NCBI GenBank assembly: GCA_030147645.1 | Contig: JASBUY010000472.1 | Coordinates: 1-5,362, forward strand | Length of the DNA stretch: 5,362 nt | Reading direction: 5' to 3' | Source: Aquabacter sp. | GTDB lineage: Bacteria; Pseudomonadota; Alphaproteobacteria; Rhizobiales; Xanthobacteraceae | In this document: one piece after another, positions 1-5,362 of the stretch | Layout of the letters: each line of letters opens with the position of its first letter | Position numbering within the stretch: position 1 is the first letter of the stretch | Program-made: the position numbers and the translations under genes | The notes under the pieces: generated by a model | The model's database searches: none | What the model was told of the DNA's origin: nothing | The model's input: only the letters and a program-made list of their open reading frames with translations

Positions 1-767
1 CCCATGTCGCGATAGGCATCGACCCCCAGTGCGCCATGACGCTTGGAGAGCTTAGCCCCGTCGGGACCGTGAATGAGCGGGATGTGGGCCATGGCGGGCA
101 CGTCCCATCCCATGGCGCGGTAGATTTGCGTCTGGCGGGCCGCATTGGTGAGATGGTCGTCGCCTCGGATGATGTTGGTGACGCCCATGTCATGGTCGTC
201 CACCACCACCGCCAGCATATAGGTGGGCGTACCGTCGGAACGGAGCAGGACGAGATCGTCGAGGTCCTTGTTGGGGAAGGTCACGGTGCCCTGCACCATG
301 TCCTCAATCACCGTGACGCCGTCCTGAGGCGCTTTGAGGCGGATCACCGGCTTGCGGTCGGTCGGAAACTTGGACGGGTCGCGGTCGCGCCAGCGCCCGT
401 CATAGCGGGGCGGGCGACCTTCCCGCCGGGCCGTCTCGCGCATCTCTTCCAGCTCTTCGGGAGTCGCAAAACAGGGATAGGCGTTGCCCCGCGCCAGCAT
501 CTCCTCCACGGCCGCCCGGTGCCGCTCGGCGCGCGCGAACTGGTAAATGACGTCACCGTCCCAATCGATGCCGATCCAGGACAGCCCTTCCAGGATGGCG
601 TCGATGGCCTCCTTGGTGGAGCGCTGACGATCGGTGTCCTCGATCCGCAACAGCATCTTCCCGCCCTTTGCCTTGGCGTAAAGCCAGTTGAAGAGCGCGG
701 TGCGCGCACCGCCGATGTGCAGGAAGCCGGTCGGGGAAGGGGCGAAACGGGTAACGATCTCAGACAT
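1..767 (-). CDS. gltX: Glutamyl-tRNA synthetase, N-terminal part (runs off left edge)
   Basis: Cytoplasmic class I aminoacyl-tRNA synthetase that charges tRNA-Glu with glutamate using ATP. In many bacteria lacking GlnRS it also misacylates tRNA-Gln; which form this is cannot be told here. Reading the minus strand from ATG at 767 gives 255 codons and no stop before the edge; the full protein is usually about 470 residues, so the anticodon-binding half is missing. Visible landmarks: VTRFAPSPTG at residues 5-14, the HIGH-type motif HIGG at 17-20, LLRIEDTDRQRS near 39-50, YDGRWRDRD near 122-130, and the KMSKS-type motif KLSKR at 239-243. The start at 767 gives the usual short leader before VTRFAPSPTG. 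The frame stays open upstream to an ATG at 857 (30 codons longer), but that extension is Arg/Pro-rich and unlike the family. No clear Shine-Dalgarno precedes 767. Divergent from comEC. Identity is very secure. Confidence 0.97.
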   Translation of the reverse strand, partial: MSEIVTRFAPSPTGFLHIGGARTALFNWLYAKAKGGKMLLRIEDTDRQRSTKEAIDAILEGLSWIGIDWDGDVIYQFARAERHRAAVEEMLARGNAYPCFATPEELEEMRETARREGRPPRYDGRWRDRDPSKFPTDRKPVIRLKAPQDGVTVIEDMVQGTVTFPNKDLDDLVLLRSDGTPTYMLAVVVDDHDMGVTNIIRGDDHLTNAARQTQIYRAMGWDVPAMAHIPLIHGPDGAKLSKRHGALGVDAYRDM

Positions 768-877
768 TTCGGTCCAGTCGAACGGGTCGGGAAACGGCTT
801 CGCCAGGAACGGGCGGCGCGATCGCGCGGCGGCCCATGGCGCGCGGGCGGCGCCCATGTAGCATAGGAGCCGCTGGG

Positions 878-882
878 AAGGA
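878..882 (+). promoter_or_regulatory. Shine-Dalgarno of comEC
   Basis: AAGGA lies 9 nt before the GTG codon at 892. It supports 892 as the translation start over the out-of-frame GTG at 885, which would have only a 2-nt spacer. The ORF read from 885 (to 1514) encodes no recognisable protein. Confidence 0.65.
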
Positions 883-891
883 ACGTGAGGG

Positions 892-3120
892 GTGAGGGAC
901 GCGCCGCATACCGCATCCGCCAGAGCGCGTGCCGTCGCGGTCGCGCTCAAGGGCGGCGTGCGCGCTTGGCCCGGCTTGGACGGCCTTGTGTCCCGCGTGA
1001 CCCGGCGGCTGGCGGCAGACGCGCGGGCGGAGCTGGAGTCTGGCCGGCTGATCTTGTGGCTGCCCGTGGCTTTCGCGGCAGGAATCCTCGTCTATTTCTC
1101 GGCGGAGCAGGAACCCTCCCTCTGGGCGGCCCTGATACTGGCCGGCGGGCTCTCGGCGGCGTGTTACGGCGCGCGGACGCGGGCACTCTCCTTCGCCATT
1201 CTGCTGGGCATAACGGCGCTGGCCTGGGGCTTTGCTATCGCGACGCTCCAGACCGCGCGCATCGCCCGGCCCATTCTCCTGCCGCCCCCGGTCGCGGTGC
1301 GCCTGATCGGCCATGTGGAGGGCGTGGAGCATCGCGCGAATGCGGACCGGATGCTGTTGCGGGTGGCGTCCGTCGAGGGGCGGGGCCTCGACATCAGGCC
1401 GGGGCTTGTTCGGCTGTCGGTCGCCAAAGGGAGCGCGCCGCCGCCTGGGACGCCCGTTTCACAGCTCGCTCGGCTGTTGCCTCCGCTGGCACCGGCTCTC
1501 CCCGGCGCTCATGATTTCGGCCGGGCGCCCTGGTTCGCAGGGATCGATGCGGTGGGCTTCGGCCTCGGCCGACCCAAGGTCGTCCGGCTCGATGCGCCTG
1601 TCCCCTGGAGCGTGACGGTCGCGGCGTTTGTCGCCCACGTTCGGGCCCAGATGGCGGCGCGCATCCGGGCCTCGCTGCCCGAGCCGGCGGCGGGCATTGC
1701 CGTTGCGCTCGTCACCGGGGATCGGTCGGGCGTGTCGCCGGCCGTCGAGGACAGCATGCGCAGTTCGGGCCTGACCCACGTCCTGTCCATATCGGGTCTG
1801 CACATGGCCCTGGTCGCGGGAACCCTCTTCGCCTTGGTGCGCGGGATTTTGGCGCTGTCACCGGCGCTCGCGCTCGGCTTCCCCGTGAAGGCTTGCGCCG
1901 CCCTGACGGCGCTGGCCGGGAGCGCCTTCTATCTGCTCTTGTCAGGGAACGATGTGCCGGCGCAGCGCTCGTTCATCATGACGGCTTTGGTTCTGCTGGG
2001 GGTAATGGTGGGGCGCCCGTCTCTCAGCTTGCGAACTGTAGGTATCGCCGCGCTTGTGGTCTTTGCCTTGTCGCCCGTCTCGGTGCTGGAAGCGGGAACG
2101 CAAATGTCTTTCGCCGCCACCCTTGCTTTGGTGGCGGCCTATGAAGGCTTGCAGCCGCTGCGGGGCCGAAAGCCGCCGGAGGGCACTATTGGACGGATCG
2201 CCTTCAAGGTCGCGGTCTTCTTTGGTGCCCTGGCGCTCACATCCTTGGTGGCTGGCTTGGCAACGGCGCCCTATGGCGCGCTCCACTTCCAGCGCCTTGC
2301 CCCCTACGGCCTCCTCGCGAATCTCGCGGCGATGCCGGCCGTGTCCATATTGGTGATGCCGTTCGGCCTGATCGGAGTCCTGCTGCTGCCATTCGGCCTT
2401 GATGGCCTGGCCTGGCCGATCATGGGCGTTGGGCTCGATATCATGACGGCGGTCTCGGATCGCGTCGCGACCCTGCCGGGGGCCGTGCTGCATGTGGGTG
2501 TGGTTGGGGTTCCGACAGCCTTGGCCGCGACGGTCAGCCTTCTGTGCCTGTGTCTCCTACGAGGGACACTGGTTGTCCTGGCTTTGCCGCCTGCGCTGGT
2601 GGCGGCGATGCTCGCGGGAAACCCGCCGCGCCCCGATATCCTCATCAGCGCGGACGGCCGCACCGTTGCCGTTCGAGACGGCGAGGGACGGCTCTCCGTC
2701 GCGGGCGCGTCCAGCAACAAGATGGTCGTTTCGCAATGGCTCACCCGGGACGCAGACCTTCGCGAACCGGGCGACAAAGCGCTCTTGGGGACATTTAAAT
2801 GCGATCGAACGGCCTGCATCGCCCCAATTCCGGGCGGGGGTCGGATCGTGCTGGCGCGCAGGGCCTTTTCACCCAGCTTCCCGTGTACGGCCTCCGATAT
2901 CGTGATCGCACCCGCCGGCGCGCCCCAGTGCGGGGGATCGGCCTATTCAAGCCAGTCTCTTGAGCGGACGGGGCCTGTGGCCCTCTATCGCGACGCCAAT
3001 GGCTGGCGTGAAGTTCCGACCCGCAACCCGAAGATCCAAAGGCCGTGGATGGCCCCGCTGCCACCGCCTGCGGACTTGCCTGATGGCACGCGCGGGCTGG
3101 CGGACGATGCCGGCTCCTGA
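892..3120 (+). CDS. comEC: ComEC/Rec2-family competence protein (DNA-uptake channel), alphaproteobacterial form
   Basis: Polytopic inner-membrane protein thought to pass single-stranded DNA into the cytoplasm during natural transformation. GTG start at 892 with a good Shine-Dalgarno; 742 residues. Order of parts: Arg/Ala-rich N-terminal tail (1-50); early membrane segments (about 52-120) and an OB-fold-like soluble region (about 135-230, ending LPGAHDFGRAPWFAGI, 203-218), together matching the DUF4131 layout; then the Competence domain. Signatures there are ALVTGDRSG (272-280), THVLSISGLHM (295-305), SGNDVPAQRS (351-360), QMSFAATLAL (404-413) and ANLAAMPAVSILVMPFGL (476-493), with many hydrophobic helices through about residue 575. 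The last 160 residues (PDILISADGR onward, 581-742) are soluble and contain four cysteines (637, 642, 665, 680). They lack the HxHxDH metal motif of the metallo-beta-lactamase domain found in many ComEC proteins. Divergent from gltX and convergent with the Anbu gene. Family assignment is secure; actual competence of the host is not shown. Confidence 0.94.
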   Translation: MRDAPHTASARARAVAVALKGGVRAWPGLDGLVSRVTRRLAADARAELESGRLILWLPVAFAAGILVYFSAEQEPSLWAALILAGGLSAACYGARTRALSFAILLGITALAWGFAIATLQTARIARPILLPPPVAVRLIGHVEGVEHRANADRMLLRVASVEGRGLDIRPGLVRLSVAKGSAPPPGTPVSQLARLLPPLAPALPGAHDFGRAPWFAGIDAVGFGLGRPKVVRLDAPVPWSVTVAAFVAHVRAQMAARIRASLPEPAAGIAVALVTGDRSGVSPAVEDSMRSSGLTHVLSISGLHMALVAGTLFALVRGILALSPALALGFPVKACAALTALAGSAFYLLLSGNDVPAQRSFIMTALVLLGVMVGRPSLSLRTVGIAALVVFALSPVSVLEAGTQMSFAATLALVAAYEGLQPLRGRKPPEGTIGRIAFKVAVFFGALALTSLVAGLATAPYGALHFQRLAPYGLLANLAAMPAVSILVMPFGLIGVLLLPFGLDGLAWPIMGVGLDIMTAVSDRVATLPGAVLHVGVVGVPTALAATVSLLCLCLLRGTLVVLALPPALVAAMLAGNPPRPDILISADGRTVAVRDGEGRLSVAGASSNKMVVSQWLTRDADLREPGDKALLGTFKCDRTACIAPIPGGGRIVLARRAFSPSFPCTASDIVIAPAGAPQCGGSAYSSQSLERTGPVALYRDANGWREVPTRNPKIQRPWMAPLPPPADLPDGTRGLADDAGS

Positions 3121-3135
3121 CGGGCTCTGGGACGC

Positions 3136-3906
3136 CTACTCGTCCGCTCCCGCTGCCGGACGGCCGTTTTTCAGGTAAGGCGGCCGCGGAATTGAGGCAT
3201 GGGCGGCGCGCAAGGCGGCGGACCAGCGCTCGCGCAGATCGTGGAAATAGGGCTCGCCCGGCTCGATGCGATATTTCAGCTCGGCCTCCAGCGTATCCGG
3301 GCACACGACCATCATGTCGATGGGCAGGCCAACGCCGAGATTGGACCGCATGGTCGAATCCATGGAAATCAGGCTCGCCTTGAGGGCTTCCGAGATATCC
3401 ATCTCATAATTCACGGCGCGGTCCAGAACGGGTTTGCCGTATTTATGCTCGCCGATCTGGAGGAAGGGCGTGTCGGTGGTGCATTCGATGAAATTGCCGG
3501 CCGAATAAATCATGAAGAGCCGCAACGGCCCGCCGGCGATTTGGCCGCCCAACAGGAACGACACGTCGAAATTGACGTTGCTCTGCTCAAGCGCGCCACC
3601 ATCCACCTGATGAACCTGGCGGATCGCCCGGCCCACCAATTGGGCGGCCTGAAACATGGTGCGGGAATCGCGCAATTGCTGCCGCTCGCCGGCCTCGTGG
3701 TCCTCGACGCCCTCATGCAGCAGGCTGATGACGGACTGGGACACGGAGAGATTGCCGGCCGAGGCGATGGCCATCACGTAATGGCCCGGCTCTTCGAAGA
3801 TGTGGAGCTTGCGAAAGGTCGAGATGTTGTCGAGCCCCGCATTGGTGCGGGTGTCCGCCACCATCACCAAGCCGTTCCTGACCAGAACCCCACAACAATA
3901 GGTCAT
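3136..3906 (-). CDS. Anbu-type bacterial proteasome homologue (proteasome-type protease, COG3484)
   Basis: Member of the Ntn-hydrolase fold family related to proteasome beta subunits and HslV; Anbu proteins form ring or open-helical assemblies in the cytoplasm, and their natural substrate is not established. The start at 3906 gives 256 residues, the usual family size, and puts Thr directly after Met (MTYCCG), so Met removal would expose the nucleophile Thr1. Further landmarks, numbered with Met: Asp18 and Lys33 (in VADTRTNAGLDN and STFRKLHIF), matching the proteasome Thr/Asp/Lys set; AIASAGNLSVSQ (46-57); FDVSFLLGGQIAGGPLRLF (113-131); AGNFIECT (136-143); IGEHKYGKPVLDRA (151-164); SMDSTMRSNLGVGLPID (181-197); GEPYFHDLRERWS (217-229). 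There is no propeptide. A longer in-frame start at 3981 adds 25 basic residues and would hide Thr1, so I reject it. A Shine-Dalgarno lies 5 nt upstream. Commonly linked partner genes (ATP-grasp, alpha-E, transglutaminase-like) are not in the window; the upstream neighbour is a COG3146 protein. Sometimes annotated as a peptidase or 20S proteasome A and B subunits. Confidence 0.95.
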   Translation of the reverse strand: MTYCCGVLVRNGLVMVADTRTNAGLDNISTFRKLHIFEEPGHYVMAIASAGNLSVSQSVISLLHEGVEDHEAGERQQLRDSRTMFQAAQLVGRAIRQVHQVDGGALEQSNVNFDVSFLLGGQIAGGPLRLFMIYSAGNFIECTTDTPFLQIGEHKYGKPVLDRAVNYEMDISEALKASLISMDSTMRSNLGVGLPIDMMVVCPDTLEAELKYRIEPGEPYFHDLRERWSAALRAAHASIPRPPYLKNGRPAAGADE

Positions 3907-3911
3907 CGCCG

Positions 3912-3918
3912 TCCCCTT
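3912..3918 (-). promoter_or_regulatory. Shine-Dalgarno of the Anbu gene
   Basis: On the minus strand AAGGGGA precedes the ATG at 3906 with a 5-nt spacer. It fixes the start that places the catalytic threonine at position 2 and argues against the upstream ATG at 3981. Confidence 0.65.
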
Positions 3919-3930
3919 CGCTCGGCGCGA

Positions 3931-3960
3931 TTTATACCGAGCGGGATGACCTTGCCGCAA
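3931..3960 (-). promoter_or_regulatory. Candidate sigma-70-type promoter for the Anbu gene
   Basis: Minus strand: TTGCGG (3960-3955) as a -35 element, an 18-nt spacer, then TATAAA (3936-3931) as a -10 element. Transcription would begin near 3924, leaving a leader of about 18 nt that just holds the Shine-Dalgarno. TATAAA is the only AT-rich hexamer in this 108 bp gap that is suitably placed. The -35 has three or four consensus bases depending on alignment, so this is a plausible reading, not proof. It would let the Anbu gene be expressed separately from the upstream COG3146 gene. Confidence 0.4.
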
Positions 3961-4014
3961 TCGTGATGGCGGACGTGGCACGGGAAAATGTGGCGGAGCG
4001 AGAGGGCCGCCCTG

Positions 4015-5190
4015 TCAGTCCTGCTCTTCGGGCGCCGACCCGCGACGGAAGGGTCCAAGATCCGACAAGTCTTCGCCCATGCCGCGCACATAGGCGCGCT
4101 CGCGCTCCAGATATCGGTCCACGGCGCGGCGCAGTTCGGGATTAGCGATCCAGTGTGCGGAGTAGGTCAGGCGGGGCAGATAGCCGCGGGCCAGCTTGTG
4201 CTCGCCCTGCGCCCCGGCTTCCACAACCGCGAGCTTGCGGGAAATGGCGAAATCGATGGCCTGGTGGTAGCAGACCTCAAAATGGAGGAAGGGGTGATGC
4301 TCCACGGCCCCCCAATAGCGTCCATAAAGCGTGTCCACCCCGATCATGTTCAACGCACCGGCTATGTAGCGGCCGTTCCGCCGCGCCATGATGAGAAGGA
4401 CGCTCTCCGCCATCCGTTCGCCCAGCAGCGAGAAGAAGGCACGATTGAGGTAAGGTTGCCCCCATTTGCGGGCGCCGGTGTCCATATAGAAAGCGAAGAA
4501 GGCGTCCCAGGCGGCTTCCGTGATGTCAGCGCCAGTGAGCCATTCGATGGAGAGGCCCGCGCTTAGGGCTTCGCGCCGCTCGCGGCGCAGGGCCTTGCGT
4601 TTGCGGGAGGCCAGCGCCTCCAGAAACTCCTCGTAGGTGCCGTAACCGGCATTGGTCCAGTGGAATTGCTGGTCGATGCGCTGGAGGAAGCCCTGGCCCC
4701 CCAAGCGCTCCCATTCCGCCTCGCGTGCGAAGGTCACATGAACCGATGAGGCCTGGCGCTGCCGCGACAACTGGACGAGGCCTGCGGCCAGCAGGTCCGA
4801 TCCCGCGTCATCGTGGGGGTCGCGCGTCAGAAGGCGGCGGCCGGTCACGGGGGTGAAGGGCACGCTCACCTGGAGCTTGGGGTAATAGCGGCCGCCCGCG
4901 CCCTCATAGGCGTCGGCCCAGCCGTGGTCGAAGACATATTCCCCACGCGAATGGCTCTTGAGATAAGCCGGAGCCACGCCCCGCGCGCTGCCGTCCGGTC
5001 CGGCCAGGAAGAGATGCTGCGGCAGCCATCCGGTGCGCGCGCCGACACAGCCGGCATCTTCCAGCGCCGAGAGGAAGGCATGGCGCACAAAGGGTTCCGG
5101 CTGCTCGGCACCGCCGGCCGCGCAGGCATCCCATTGCGCGGCGGGTATTTCGGAGAGTCGCCCGAGGACCTGAAGTGTCGCGTCGCTCAT
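4015..5190 (-). CDS. FemAB/GNAT-like protein of the COG3146 (PF04339, formerly DUF482) family
   Basis: A 391-residue soluble protein of the family often labelled 'peptidoglycan biosynthesis/recognition' or 'GNAT family N-acetyltransferase'. The fold is related to the FemAB/GNAT acyltransferases, but substrate and reaction are unproven. Family landmarks: PFVRHAFLSALE (33-44); VAPAYLKSHSRGEYVFDHGW (72-91); GRYYPKLQVSVPFTPVTGRR (100-119); FHWTNAGYGTYEEFLEAL (176-193), followed by a very basic stretch SRKRKALRRERRE (195-207); LYGRYWGAVEHHPFLHFEVC (288-307); EAGAQGEHKLARGYLP (324-339). Length is normal for the family, with no signal peptide or membrane segment. The ATG at 5190 is the only usual start: in frame upstream there are 23 sense codons without ATG, GTG or TTG back to the stop of the preceding gene. 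The nearest purine-rich Shine-Dalgarno-like run ends 17 nt from the ATG, which is too far to be ideal. It lies 69 bp downstream of the DUF4424-like gene and 108 bp upstream of the Anbu gene, all on the minus strand. Confidence 0.92.
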   Translation of the reverse strand: MSDATLQVLGRLSEIPAAQWDACAAGGAEQPEPFVRHAFLSALEDAGCVGARTGWLPQHLFLAGPDGSARGVAPAYLKSHSRGEYVFDHGWADAYEGAGGRYYPKLQVSVPFTPVTGRRLLTRDPHDDAGSDLLAAGLVQLSRQRQASSVHVTFAREAEWERLGGQGFLQRIDQQFHWTNAGYGTYEEFLEALASRKRKALRRERREALSAGLSIEWLTGADITEAAWDAFFAFYMDTGARKWGQPYLNRAFFSLLGERMAESVLLIMARRNGRYIAGALNMIGVDTLYGRYWGAVEHHPFLHFEVCYHQAIDFAISRKLAVVEAGAQGEHKLARGYLPRLTYSAHWIANPELRRAVDRYLERERAYVRGMGEDLSDLGPFRRGSAPEEQD

Positions 5191-5259
5191 GCGCCGGAAA
5201 GATGGGACCTTCCCTCCATCCGCGTCAGGGCGGTGGAACGTCGCATGCCGCTGCCGATC

Positions 5260-5362
5260 CTAATATTGGGCAGGCTTGAGAATGAGGATGTTGAGATCCT
5301 CTTCCGGCCAGAAATCCTTGGCCTGCATCTGGAACGTGGTGGGGCCGATCTTCTTCACGCCG
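5260..5362 (-). CDS. C-terminal fragment of a probable DUF4424-family protein (runs off right edge)
   Basis: Minus-strand reading enters the window open and stops at TAG (5262-5260), giving 33 residues. They begin GVKKIGPTTFQMQAKDF and end LNILILKPAQY. The pattern GV(K/R)K-GPT-F followed by a D-L-(I/V)L-IL ending resembles, from memory, the C-terminal end of DUF4424 proteins. Those are usually exported proteins of about 300-350 residues with no assigned function. The fragment is coding-like: it stays open to the edge and ends 69 bp before the COG3146 gene on the same strand. With only 33 residues the family call is tentative, and start, signal peptide and length lie outside the window. Confidence 0.55.
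   Translation of the reverse strand, partial: GVKKIGPTTFQMQAKDFWPEEDLNILILKPAQY

Noticed and set aside
780..794. GAAC-N7-GAAA, close to the alphaproteobacterial LexA box GAAC-N7-GAAC, 13 bp upstream of gltX
   Set aside because: The last base mismatches, the position is downstream of any likely gltX promoter, and gltX is not a usual SOS gene. One near match is expected by chance.
816..827. Perfect 12-bp palindrome GCGCGATCGCGC in the gltX-comEC intergenic region
   Set aside because: It could be an operator, but at this GC content several such palindromes are expected by chance in a window this size, and nothing links it to a known regulator.
36..866. Long plus-strand ORF (276 codons) opposite gltX
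   Set aside because: It is antisense to a certain gltX sequence, has no family resemblance and is Gly/Arg/His-rich. It is a typical shadow ORF in GC-rich coding DNA.
860..889. Possible gltX promoter on the minus strand: TATGCT (865-860) with a CTCACG-like -35
   Set aside because: The -10 fits TATNNT, but the -35 shares only three bases with consensus and the spacing is 18, so it is too weak to annotate.
3153..3172. Possible terminator for comEC: GCC-GGAC-GGC stem followed by CG and five T
   Set aside because: The stem is only three base pairs and lies inside the coding end of the convergent gene, below any reasonable threshold.
3199..3966. Plus-strand ORF of 255 codons opposite the Anbu gene
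   Set aside because: It covers almost the whole Anbu gene in antisense, which could suggest an overlapping gene. It has no recognisable motif, and long antisense frames are expected at this GC content.
3136..3981. Longer start (ATG at 3981) for the Anbu gene
   Set aside because: It adds 25 basic residues, lacks a Shine-Dalgarno, overlaps the likely promoter and would bury the catalytic threonine.
3996..4014. AGGGCGGCCCT inverted repeat just after the COG3146 stop codon
   Set aside because: The stem is four base pairs with a 3-nt loop and no T-run follows on the minus strand, so there is no support for a terminator.

Overview
This is a GC-rich chromosomal window holding housekeeping or core-accessory genes. 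There is no sign of a mobile element, tRNA, rRNA or CRISPR array. Codon use and the recognisable proteins point to an alphaproteobacterium of the order Hyphomicrobiales (Rhizobiales). The GltX sequence and the alphaproteobacterial form of ComEC suggest a member near Xanthobacter/Azorhizobium, but that placement is inference from remembered family sequences, not a search.

Layout from left to right: (1) the N-terminal 255 codons of glutamyl-tRNA synthetase gltX on the minus strand, running off the left edge; (2) a 124 bp divergent intergenic region; (3) a complete comEC/rec2-type DNA-uptake channel gene on the plus strand; (4) a convergent junction of only 15 bp; (5) on the minus strand, a complete gene for an Anbu-type bacterial proteasome homologue, with a good Shine-Dalgarno and a plausible promoter of its own; (6) on the minus strand, a complete FemAB/GNAT-like protein of the COG3146 family; (7) on the minus strand at the right edge, the last 33 codons of a gene that resembles the C-terminus of DUF4424 proteins.

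The three minus-strand genes at the right read in one direction (DUF4424-like, then the COG3146 protein, then Anbu) with gaps of 69 and 108 bp. They could be partly co-transcribed, although the Anbu gap carries a promoter-like sequence. No shared pathway for gltX, comEC and this trio is evident.

The most notable gene is the Anbu protease. Its ring-like protein family is structurally studied but has no agreed substrate. Here it appears without its commonly seen partners (ATP-grasp, alpha-E and transglutaminase-like proteins), at least within the window. I found no convincing evidence for a wholly undescribed multi-gene system. Stretches without genes are all shorter than 130 bp.
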